Below are positions 21,949 through 29,500 of a stretch of DNA of 64,000 bases, in pieces. A program made the position numbers and the translations under genes. This DNA comes from Lactobacillus kullabergensis (GTDB lineage: Bacteria > Bacillota > Bacilli > Lactobacillales > Lactobacillaceae), in contig NZ_KQ033871.1 of assembly GCF_000967195.1 (NCBI RefSeq), positions 559,866 to 623,865 on the forward strand. The letters run 5' to 3'. The notes beneath the pieces are model-generated. The model was not told the origin of the DNA. It saw only the letters and a list, made by a program, of their open reading frames with translations, and ran no database searches. Position 1 is the first letter of the stretch. Each line of letters begins with the position of its first letter.

Positions 21949-21977
21949 TTGAAATGCTCATGAAAGCGTTTTATAAT
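21949..21977 (+). promoter_or_regulatory. PTS operon promoter overlapped by a cre site
   Basis: TTGAAA at 21949-21954, 17-base spacer, TATAAT at 21972-21977. TGAAAGCGTTTTAT at 21961-21974 matches the CcpA box at 12 of 14 positions and overlaps the -10, which predicts carbon catabolite repression. Confidence 0.7.
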
Positions 21978-21995
21978 CATACTTGTAAAATAAAA

Positions 21996-22021
21996 GTTCA
22001 AAAATGTTCGAACAAATGAAC
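21996..22021 (+). promoter_or_regulatory. Probable DeoR operator in the PTS leader
   Basis: A dense cluster of half-sites: GTTCA (21996), GTTCGAAC (inner palindrome) and TGAAC ending at 22021, just downstream of the predicted start of transcription and before the ribosome site. The same half-sites occur upstream of the promoter. Confidence 0.55.
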
Positions 22022-22035
22022 AAAGGGAGGATTTA

Positions 22036-22503
22036 ATGAGTAGTTATTCTGATTTATTTGACCGTAATCTCGTATTCTGGGACGTAAATGCAAGCAATTG
22101 CACTGAATTATATCAAAAAATTGCCAAAGAGCTTGAAAAATTCAATGTAGTTGAATCAAGTTATTTTAAAGCTTTAACCGAAAGAGAAAAGGAATTTCCT
22201 ACTGGTTTGAATACCCAGTATTTACCAATTGCACTACCACATGCTAATCCTGAAAATGTCAAAAAAGCATTTATAGCTGTTGTGAAAACGGCAGGTAAAG
22301 TCAAGATGAAGCAAATGGGAACTAATGAAGATATGGAAACGAATTATTTCTTCTTTTTAGGAATTGTTAAAGAAAAGCAAGATTTACAAGTCAAGTTATT
22401 GCAAAGATTTATGCAGCTGATGAATGATGAAAGTTTCGTTAGCTCATTTAAAAAACTGTCAAAGCCAGAAGAAGTTTATGAATTTTTAGTAAATAGATTT
22501 TAA
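22036..22503 (+). CDS. PTS EIIA, galactitol/mannitol-type
   Basis: Cytoplasmic phosphocarrier that takes phosphate from HPr and passes it to EIIB. The 155-residue protein has the EIIA active-site context YLPIALPHANPENV with His69. AGGGAGG precedes the ATG. It is first in the operon IIA-IIB-IIC-small protein-aldolase, 12 bases before IIB. The fold class and separate A/B/C subunits point to the galactitol family, whose lactobacillar members carry various polyols and ketoses; the substrate is not determined by sequence. Confidence 0.9.
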   Translation: MSSYSDLFDRNLVFWDVNASNCTELYQKIAKELEKFNVVESSYFKALTEREKEFPTGLNTQYLPIALPHANPENVKKAFIAVVKTAGKVKMKQMGTNEDMETNYFFFLGIVKEKQDLQVKLLQRFMQLMNDESFVSSFKKLSKPEEVYEFLVNRF

Positions 22504-22514
22504 AGGAGTTTATT

Positions 22515-22832
22515 ATGTTAAAAATTGTTGTTGCGTGCGGCAGTGGTATTGCTACTAGTGAAACAGTTGTAGGGACAGTGAAGTCATTTTTAGAGGATCA
22601 TTCGGTAAAGGGAGTTGATGTTGAAGCAACAGATTTTAAGCAACTAGCCAGTGTGTTACCTAATTATGATATCTATGTATGGCTAGCAAAACCTACACCA
22701 GAAATTCATGATATTTGCAAAAAAGAGGGAATTCCGGAAGTAAACGGAGTTGATATTTTGACAGGGTCAAAAGGTGACAACACTTATTTAGAACTAGTTA
22801 ATGCCATGATGACATTAAAAAACAGGTCATAA
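22515..22832 (+). CDS. PTS EIIB, galactitol-type
   Basis: A 105-residue EIIB of the lactose/galactitol fold with the phosphocysteine loop VVACGSGIATSETV (Cys8). It passes phosphate from EIIA to the sugar bound in EIIC. AAGGAG lies before the ATG, and the gene sits between IIA and IIC. Confidence 0.92.
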   Translation: MLKIVVACGSGIATSETVVGTVKSFLEDHSVKGVDVEATDFKQLASVLPNYDIYVWLAKPTPEIHDICKKEGIPEVNGVDILTGSKGDNTYLELVNAMMTLKNRS

Positions 22833-22851
22833 AGAAAGGGAGTGATTCTAA

Positions 22852-24396
22852 ATGGAAATATTAAAAAACGTAGTCAATTATGTTCTTAACTTAGGAGCAG
22901 CGGTCTTTGTACCATTGATTATGTTCGTCATCTCTATCATAGCAAGATTAAAGTTGAGTAAAGCAGTTAAAGCTTCCCTTACTTTAGGTGTGGCCTTTAG
23001 TGGAATGACTTTGGTTGTTAATTATATGACTGATTCAATTTCGCCGGCTGCCAAGGCAATGTCAAAGATGTTACACTTAAGTCTTAACGCTATTGACCAA
23101 GGATGGCCTGGTGTTGCTGCAATCACCTGGTCATACAAAGCAGCATTTTTGTTCTTTCCGTTCTTGTTACTAATTAATTTTGTCATGCTGACATTTAATT
23201 GGACAAAAACTTTGAACGTAGATATGTGGAATGTATGGAACAAGATTTTCACTTATGTTGTAGTCTTATACTTTACCCATAATGCCATTTATGGGTTCAT
23301 TGTTGCCGGCATTCAAATCATTTTAGAACTAAAAGCAGGGGACATGTGGCAAAGACACATTCAAGACCTGACAGGAATTCCGGGAGTTACTGTTCCTCAT
23401 TTCGTGACCTTATTTGCAGTTGTACTAATGCCACTTAATAAATTGTTAGATTTTATTCCAATAATGAATAAACCAGCTGATGCTAATGCTATCCAGAAGA
23501 AAATTGGTATTTTTGCTGATAACTCAGTAATGGGAGCAATTATTGGATTGTTACTAGGTTTTGGAGCAGGTTATTCTGTTTCGGGTTCCTTAAAACTTGC
23601 CATTGAAGCCGCCGCAGCCATGACAATGTTTCCCATGATTTCAAAATTGTTCATGGAAGCATTAAATCCAATTGCTAATGCTATGAATGAAATGATGAAG
23701 AAACATTTCAAAGGTAGGCAAGTATTTATTGGCTTAGATTGGCCAATTCTCGCAGGAAGAAATGAGTTATGGGTAACAGTAATTATTTTAGTACCAGTAA
23801 TGCTAATTATGGCCATGATATTACCGGGCAACACTGTCTTACCGTTCGCTGGAATAATTAATCTTTCATTTGTAGTTGCAGCCCTGTTACTAACTGGAGC
23901 TAATCTGTGGAGAATGTTGACATTAGGCATAATTACTACCCCAATTTTCTTATACGGTGCTACTTATTTTGCTCCAGTAATCACAAATCTCGCAAAGTCT
24001 ACAGGAGCAGTACATGTTAATCCTGGTCAACAATTATCTTGGTCAACTTTTGAAGGCCCAGATTTTAGATTATTTTTTGCACAAGCCTTTAATGGCAAGT
24101 GGTGGGCAATAGCTGCAGCTTTAGTATGGTTATTAATTTTTGTTTGGCTTTATAAAGATCAAAATAAAATTGCCTTGCCTAGCAAACGTTATGCCCTAAA
24201 TAATGGCCAGGTTAACAAAGTAGAAAGTACTCAAGATGATCTTGAAATTAATGAAGAAGATAAATCATGGAGTATTTCCAGTATAGACGGTATTGATTTT
24301 GCTAATGTGCATAAAAAGATTCCGAGTCCTGCAACAAAAGGCAACTTCACAATCAACGATATTAATGACGTAGATTTTACGAACTTTAACAAGTAA
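22852..24396 (+). CDS. PTS EIIC, galactitol-type permease
   Basis: Membrane channel of the PTS, 514 residues with roughly ten hydrophobic spans up to about residue 440. Family-like features include the large amphipathic repeats and the start VVNYVLNLGAAVFVPLIMF. After the last span there is an unusually long polar tail of about 70 residues ending in two similar motifs, SSIDGIDFANVHK and NDINDVDFTNFNK. AGGGAGTG precedes the ATG. Substrate unknown; context suggests a sugar or polyol that becomes an aldolase substrate. Confidence 0.9.
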   Translation: MEILKNVVNYVLNLGAAVFVPLIMFVISIIARLKLSKAVKASLTLGVAFSGMTLVVNYMTDSISPAAKAMSKMLHLSLNAIDQGWPGVAAITWSYKAAFLFFPFLLLINFVMLTFNWTKTLNVDMWNVWNKIFTYVVVLYFTHNAIYGFIVAGIQIILELKAGDMWQRHIQDLTGIPGVTVPHFVTLFAVVLMPLNKLLDFIPIMNKPADANAIQKKIGIFADNSVMGAIIGLLLGFGAGYSVSGSLKLAIEAAAAMTMFPMISKLFMEALNPIANAMNEMMKKHFKGRQVFIGLDWPILAGRNELWVTVIILVPVMLIMAMILPGNTVLPFAGIINLSFVVAALLLTGANLWRMLTLGIITTPIFLYGATYFAPVITNLAKSTGAVHVNPGQQLSWSTFEGPDFRLFFAQAFNGKWWAIAAALVWLLIFVWLYKDQNKIALPSKRYALNNGQVNKVESTQDDLEINEEDKSWSISSIDGIDFANVHKKIPSPATKGNFTINDINDVDFTNFNK

Positions 24397-24411
24397 AACG
24401 GAGTAAATCAA

Positions 24412-24672
24412 ATGAAAGATAAAACTCCAAAATCAAAAAAATTAACCAAAATATGGTGGTCGTTTGCTTTATTCATTAACATCATTTTAACAATTCAAGC
24501 AATTTTGACTCAAAATATTATTGGTTGTATCAGCGTAACCTTATTTGGTCTTTTTATAGCTAAATATGGTGACCCAGTAATTTTTGAAAATTATAACCGA
24601 CAAAAAGAAATTAAGTATCAGGCTGCCTATAAAAAGCGCAGAGAATATGAAGTAAGGAAAAGAGATAAATAA
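24412..24672 (+). CDS. Small two-span membrane protein in the PTS operon
   Basis: An 86-residue protein: basic N-terminus (MKDKTPKSKKLTKIWW), two hydrophobic segments (about residues 18-35 and 39-50) and a strongly charged C-terminal tail (KKRREYEVRKRDK). It starts 15 bases after EIIC and its stop abuts the aldolase ATG, so it is part of the operon and probably translated. Family not recognised; a membrane accessory to the PTS is only an inference. Confidence 0.75.
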   Translation: MKDKTPKSKKLTKIWWSFALFINIILTIQAILTQNIIGCISVTLFGLFIAKYGDPVIFENYNRQKEIKYQAAYKKRREYEVRKRDK

Positions 24673-25416
24673 ATGATAGAGAATTACAATATAACTAAGG
24701 AAAGACTTCCTTTTGAAAATGAACGTAAAGATATTGCTGAAGTAGCACGCGAAATGTTTAACCGGAAGATGACAAATATCGCGGGTGGAAATATTTCCGT
24801 AAAAATTACTCCAGATGAAACTTTCTCTTATGATAACCAGACTTATTATGCTAACCACGATTACTTACTAATGACTCCTACTTTTATGTCAGAAGCGTGG
24901 TTTTCAAAACTAAATGCTTCTCAAATTTTAGTCATTGATTTGGAAACAGGCGAAAAAATGGCTGGTGAAGGTAGATTAACCCGTGAAATCAACATGCATA
25001 TAGGAGCATACAAAGCAAATAAAGACATTAGAGTAGTTTATCATTCTCATGCTCCAAAAAGCATGTTTTGGGCAACACTGGGTCAGGATATGCCTAATTT
25101 AACAGAGATTACCTCTTTTAATGTTCCTCTTGGCAAAATTAAATGCTTACCTTATCGAGTAGCATGCAGTAAAGAACTTGCAGATTTAGTGCACGATGAA
25201 CTGGTAAAGCTTGGTGATAACGCTAAAGAAAATATTTTTCTATTAAACAGCCACGGAGTTTTAATTACTGAAACAGATCTGCATGCTGCAGCTCAAGTTT
25301 TAGAAACAGTTGAGTGGAATGCGGAGATTGCATATAAACAGGCAATCTTTAAGAAATTAGGAATCATAGATCAATATCAATCACGTGGCAAAAGTACTGA
25401 TGGTATGGTTGGTTAA
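24673..25416 (+). CDS. Class II aldolase/epimerase (FucA/AraD family)
   Basis: Zinc-dependent aldolase family whose members cleave ketose 1-phosphates (fuculose-1-P, rhamnulose-1-P type) or epimerise pentulose 5-phosphates. The 247-residue protein has the substrate loop NIAGGNIS near 35-42, acidic Glu105 before the metal site, HSH (His124/His126) and His194 in LNSHGV as zinc ligands. The ATG follows directly on the stop of the small membrane protein. It is the only catabolic enzyme in the operon, suggesting direct cleavage of the PTS product. Exact substrate cannot be assigned. Confidence 0.88.
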   Translation: MIENYNITKERLPFENERKDIAEVAREMFNRKMTNIAGGNISVKITPDETFSYDNQTYYANHDYLLMTPTFMSEAWFSKLNASQILVIDLETGEKMAGEGRLTREINMHIGAYKANKDIRVVYHSHAPKSMFWATLGQDMPNLTEITSFNVPLGKIKCLPYRVACSKELADLVHDELVKLGDNAKENIFLLNSHGVLITETDLHAAAQVLETVEWNAEIAYKQAIFKKLGIIDQYQSRGKSTDGMVG

Positions 25417-25449
25417 ACTGCCAGGCTAAAAGTAAATATCTATTCAAAC

Positions 25450-25487
25450 AAAAAGGAAGTCAAATACAATAATTTGACTTCCTTTTT
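25450..25487. terminator. Bidirectional terminator between the aldolase and clpP
   Basis: Near-perfect 15-pair stem (25451-25465 with 25472-25486) flanked by A and T runs, able to serve the + strand PTS operon and the minus-strand clpP. Confidence 0.85.
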
Positions 25488-25526
25488 CACTCTTAAAGAG
25501 CATCAATTTTTTAGTTGATAATAAAT

Positions 25527-26111
25527 TTATTTCTTTTGGTTAACCATGATTTCATCGATTAAGCCATAGTCTTTAGCCTGCTGTGCGGTCATGTAGTTAT
25601 CGCGCTCAGTGTCCTTTTGAATCTTTTCTAAAGGTTGGCCAGTAGTTTCATGTAAAATTCTGTTAATCTTTTCACGGCTCTTTAAAATCTCATTGGCTGC
25701 AATTTGAATATCAGTTTGCTGACCCTGTGCACCACCTAAAGGTTGATGGATCAAAACAGTCGAATTAGGTAATGCAAAACGTTTACCTTTTGCGCCACTA
25801 GTCAGTAAAATGGAAGCCATAGAGGCTGCCATACCGATAGCGATGGTTGAAACATCAGATTTAATAAAATTCATGGTATCCATGATTGCTAAACCAGAAG
25901 TGATTACACCACCTGGTGAGTTAATGTAAAGTGAAATATCCTTGGTGTTATCTTGAGCATCAAGAAATAGTAATTGTGCAATAATTGAATTTGCCATATC
26001 ATCGTTAATTTCACCACTTAACATGATGATTCTGTCTTTCAATAAACGTGAATATATGTCATATGCGCGTTCGCCGCGTGCAGTTTGTTCAATAACTGTA
26101 GGTACAAGCAT
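25527..26111 (-). CDS. clpP: ATP-dependent Clp protease proteolytic subunit
   Basis: Serine protease barrel that degrades substrates fed by ClpX, ClpC or ClpE. The 194-residue protein has the full triad: Ser97 in GMAASMAS, His122 in LIHQPLGG and Asp171 in TERDNYM, and the INSPGGVI strand. AGGAGG (reverse strand) lies before the ATG. It has its own promoter with a CIRCE element, so it should be heat-inducible through HrcA. It is transcribed against its neighbours. Confidence 0.98.
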   Translation of the reverse strand: MLVPTVIEQTARGERAYDIYSRLLKDRIIMLSGEINDDMANSIIAQLLFLDAQDNTKDISLYINSPGGVITSGLAIMDTMNFIKSDVSTIAIGMAASMASILLTSGAKGKRFALPNSTVLIHQPLGGAQGQQTDIQIAANEILKSREKINRILHETTGQPLEKIQKDTERDNYMTAQQAKDYGLIDEIMVNQKK

Positions 26112-26132
26112 CTTTCTACCTCCTAAATATAA

Positions 26133-26187
26133 TTAGCACTCTATCAAGTACAGTGCTAATTAAATCACTTACATTACGTGCTGTCAA
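26133..26187 (-). promoter_or_regulatory. clpP promoter with CIRCE (HrcA) operator
   Basis: On the minus strand TTGACA (complement of 26182-26187) and TTTAAT (26159-26164) are 17 bases apart. TTAGCACTC at 26133-26141, nine bases, then CAGTGCTAA at 26151-26159 is the CIRCE inverted repeat with one mismatch, lying over the transcription start region. Confidence 0.85.
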
Positions 26188-26271
26188 TGAAAGTGTATTA
26201 ATTTTGTATTCTTTTTAATGAGGTTTTTATTATATAATTTAAAGGTAAACTTAAATATTGGAGGATATATT

Positions 26272-27978
26272 TTGAAGCTTTGTAATAAAACAATAACCTA
26301 TTTACTGACTATAGTTGCCGGACTATTGATCTATACCGGTTTGTCAACTACATCAGTTGCGGCAGATTCCAGTAGCACTCAGCCGCCAGTTCAAGATGAT
26401 AGTAATAAATCATCGAATAGCTCAACTGATGCAAATTCTGATAATACTGATGCCAATAAATCAGGTCAAACTGATCAAAATGACACAGGTGATCAGGATA
26501 ATACTAAACCTAAGCCAAAACAGGTTGTTACTGGTTTTGCTATGATGACAAAAGTTGCCGGTAATAAGAACTATAAGGTTTGGAAAGAAGTTAAAGACGG
26601 CAAAGTTAATACTAAAGTAGCTGATGGCATTAATTTTCAGTACAGTCACATTCAGTCGGATCAACTGATCGAAACCAAGAAATATCGCTATTGGCGTATT
26701 TATGTCAATGGTCGTGAAGTAGGTTATGTAAATGAAAATTACTTTGACAGAAACAAAATCGCCGTTCCTAAGACTGTTACTTTGGTTCGCAATGAGTTTT
26801 ATGACTTTTCAACAAAAGATGCAATTTCATATGTTACAAATAGCATGGGAACTGTAATTGACAATAGTCAGGTAATTGTTTCTAAAGATAGTATAAATTG
26901 TGGTACTCCTAAAACATATAAAGTGAAATATACATATGGAGACGCAACTGCCACCGTTAAAGTGACTGTAAGAAAGAGTACTAAAGAAGGAGTTGTTGAT
27001 GCAGATACATTTAATTCCTTCCCTGCTCAACCGGGCACAAATGATTATCAAGCTTGGAAAACTCATTATGGTTCATCCTTAAATTATGTTAGTCCAACAG
27101 AGTATAGCCCTGAAGATAGTAAACATACCTTAACTAGTGGTGATTTAACTTTAAAGACGAAATTTTACCAGCCAGTTTTACTCAGTGTGGCAGATCCGAC
27201 AGATGATAACATTAATCGTGTCGGTCATATTCCAGAAGGAGTAACCGTTTCTGATGGTTGGGCCTATACCAGTCTTTTGAGCCACACAGATGTGATGTCT
27301 GGTCACATTGTTGGTTATGATTTGAACAAATTAACTAATCCATATAATTCACAACACTTACTTGATATGACCCAAAAGAAGTTTAACAATTATGTTAAAC
27401 ATATTAAAGTAAGTCCATATATTCCAATCGGTCACGGTCAAGCTATGGGCTCAAGTGACAAATACATTTATGTTTTAAACAACGACAATACGTTAAAAGA
27501 CACAAATAATTCTGAAGAATTAATTCAAATACGTAAAAGTGACTTGCAGATTAATAAAATTTGGACAATCAAAACGTGGATTGATGACGGCAAGACTAAT
27601 CGCTATTTCCAAAATGGCGTGATGATTTCTGATTATGATATGTACACCGTTTATCATGATACTGAAAATAATTGTTATGAATACTGGGAATTTACTCGTA
27701 CCGGTGATAACTGGTATCCAAAATTAGTAGGAAAAACTGATGGCAACTTTGTTAATAACAACGCTCCAGTACAGGGTTTTACTTATGATGCTAAAAACAA
27801 AAACTTTTATTTAGCCTTTAATGATTTAATCTTTAAGATTGGACGCAACGGTAAAATAAAGGATACTTATTCATTTGATACTGGTCGTGAAATCGAAGGA
27901 CTATCAGTAAGTGATAATAAGTTATATGTAAATCTAGCTCAAAGAGCTGAATTACTCGTAAGTATGAATATCAATTAG
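26272..27978 (+). CDS. Exported GW-like / propeller-like surface protein (paralogue A)
   Basis: A 568-residue exported protein. TTG 26272 is preferred to an upstream ATG at 26218, because GGAGG at 26260-26264 is seven bases before it and the product then begins with a clean signal peptide (KLCNKTITYLLTIVAGLL..., cleavage near SVAA/D). Next come a Ser/Asn/Asp/Gln/Thr-rich linker to about residue 82, an SH3/GW-like module (YWRIYVNGREVGYVNENYF), an Ig-like stretch, and about 330 residues of repeated strands ending REIEGLSVSDNKLYVNLAQ. The last part resembles the helveticin J propeller (weak, by eye). A homologue lies at 38028. It is probably wall-associated; function unknown. Confidence 0.75.
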   Translation: MKLCNKTITYLLTIVAGLLIYTGLSTTSVAADSSSTQPPVQDDSNKSSNSSTDANSDNTDANKSGQTDQNDTGDQDNTKPKPKQVVTGFAMMTKVAGNKNYKVWKEVKDGKVNTKVADGINFQYSHIQSDQLIETKKYRYWRIYVNGREVGYVNENYFDRNKIAVPKTVTLVRNEFYDFSTKDAISYVTNSMGTVIDNSQVIVSKDSINCGTPKTYKVKYTYGDATATVKVTVRKSTKEGVVDADTFNSFPAQPGTNDYQAWKTHYGSSLNYVSPTEYSPEDSKHTLTSGDLTLKTKFYQPVLLSVADPTDDNINRVGHIPEGVTVSDGWAYTSLLSHTDVMSGHIVGYDLNKLTNPYNSQHLLDMTQKKFNNYVKHIKVSPYIPIGHGQAMGSSDKYIYVLNNDNTLKDTNNSEELIQIRKSDLQINKIWTIKTWIDDGKTNRYFQNGVMISDYDMYTVYHDTENNCYEYWEFTRTGDNWYPKLVGKTDGNFVNNNAPVQGFTYDAKNKNFYLAFNDLIFKIGRNGKIKDTYSFDTGREIEGLSVSDNKLYVNLAQRAELLVSMNIN

Positions 27979-27995
27979 ACAAAGTAATTTGAAAT

Positions 27996-28019
27996 AAGAG
28001 CTGAAAAGCTCTTTTTTTG
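27996..28019 (+). terminator. Rho-independent terminator
   Basis: Arms 27996-28002 and 28007-28013 with a four-base loop, then seven T. Confidence 0.85.
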
Positions 28020-28490
28020 TTTGCGATTAAAAAAATTCCTTTAATAAAAATAAAATTACACGTTTAGAAATCCTAGAGTTAATTATATCTTACTATTTTA
28101 TTGCTTTATAATCATACTTATAAATTATGAATAAATAATAATATTGTATAAAAACAAAAAGCTAAATAGCATTTTTAGTAGTCAAAATGCTAAATTTGGT
28201 CTAAACCGTTTTTGTATGTTCATAAATGAAAAGTATACTCTCACTATAATCTTTATTTTTATTATTTTTATATGATGTTCCAAAACCGCTACAGCAGTTT
28301 TATTATAATTTATAGCACTTTTAAAATTAGTTTTACGTATTAACTAAAGTAATGGTGTACAGTATAATATTTGGTTATTTTGGTAGGAAAAAGACATATT
28401 AATTAATCTTCTATTTATATAATATAATAGAAATAATCATAATAGATATATTTAAGTTAAAAATGCCGGATTTGAATACTTGTTATTTAT
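28020..28490. other. AT-rich intergenic stretch without a gene
   Basis: No coding frame of note. Visible items are a perfect nine-pair inverted repeat (28167-28175 with 28184-28192), a second imperfect one (AAAACCGCT/AGCAGTTTT, 28282-28301), and AT-rich promoter-like sequence before the zinc-ribbon gene (ATATAATATAATAG near 28418-28431). No clear operator. Confidence 0.6.
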
Positions 28491-28502
28491 AGGAGAAAAT
28501 AA

Positions 28503-29477
28503 ATGAAAAAATGTCCCAATTGTGGTGCCTTAATGGAAGCTGACGTTAACTTTTGTACTAAATGCGGTACGGACTTGCGTAACATCAACAATGCTCAAGC
28601 TAATAAATCAGAACTTAAGCCAAATGTTAACTCACCAATTATTCCGGAAAGAATTGAGCCGGAGCATATAAAACAAAGTACAACTCTAAATGATCAGCAA
28701 TCTACTTCTGAGCGAAATAGTCAAATTGAAAGCCAGTTTGCACAGCCTAGAATAACGCCGCAACGTTCACAGTACAATTCTCAGCCAACTTATTCAAATC
28801 AAGGACAAACTATTAATCAATATCAAACTTCAAATAGTGCAAGAAAAGAAAAGTTCAACAACTATTGGCAATGGTGTGTGGCATCATGGAAACGCCCATT
28901 CTCAGAACTTACTGGGGAAAGTTGGTATGGTTGGGTGACTATCCTCGCAGAAGATATTGTGCTGGTTTTAGGAATATATTTTGGAATGAAAGCTGTTGCT
29001 AATAGGTATGGTGCAAGTACTTTTGGTCTAGGAGATACAGTTTCTGGAATTGCCTTTAATTCTACAATTGCATTATTATTTTTCTCAGTCCTTTTTGAAG
29101 TGATAGTTATTGGTGGCTATTATGCTGCTTATAGATTTATTTATGGTCACGGGAAAAATTTGCTTGAATTTGTTAATTCTGGTGTTCATTGTAGTAATTT
29201 GAATTTGATCCTATCCGTTTTAACTTTTATTATTATGCTATTAGGGTCAAATAATGGCTCAATGGCAGCTTTATTGTTTTTGCTAATAATTGCAAACTTC
29301 TTTATGGGTTTTCAGGTGACTACTTTAGGTGAAAATCTTAAGCCGGTACGTGATAAAATGTACGGCTACATTATTTCCTTCTTTATTATCATTATCGCGC
29401 TAATAATTTTGTTCTCTCTGATATATAGTTCAGCCTATGATTCATTAATGAATCAGTTGTTTTCAGCCTTTAGCTGA
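28503..29477 (+). CDS. Zinc-ribbon multi-spanning membrane protein
   Basis: A 324-residue protein with an N-terminal zinc ribbon (C4, C7, C18, C21: CPNCG...CTKCG), a long polar Gln/Ser/Asn linker to about residue 115, then four or five hydrophobic spans. AGGAGA precedes the ATG. Only 23 bases separate it from the next zinc-ribbon gene, so they form a pair. Such zinc-ribbon membrane proteins are common in lactobacilli, but I know of no firm role; envelope stress sensing is speculation. Confidence 0.75.
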   Translation: MKKCPNCGALMEADVNFCTKCGTDLRNINNAQANKSELKPNVNSPIIPERIEPEHIKQSTTLNDQQSTSERNSQIESQFAQPRITPQRSQYNSQPTYSNQGQTINQYQTSNSARKEKFNNYWQWCVASWKRPFSELTGESWYGWVTILAEDIVLVLGIYFGMKAVANRYGASTFGLGDTVSGIAFNSTIALLFFSVLFEVIVIGGYYAAYRFIYGHGKNLLEFVNSGVHCSNLNLILSVLTFIIMLLGSNNGSMAALLFLLIIANFFMGFQVTTLGENLKPVRDKMYGYIISFFIIIIALIILFSLIYSSAYDSLMNQLFSAFS

Positions 29478-29500
29478 TAAGGACAGAGGAGCAAGAAATA

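Noticed and set aside
28160-28301. Inverted repeats as terminators or operators before the zinc-ribbon pair
   Set aside because: No T run follows on the + strand and no gene end is near; chance palindromes in AT-rich DNA are likely.
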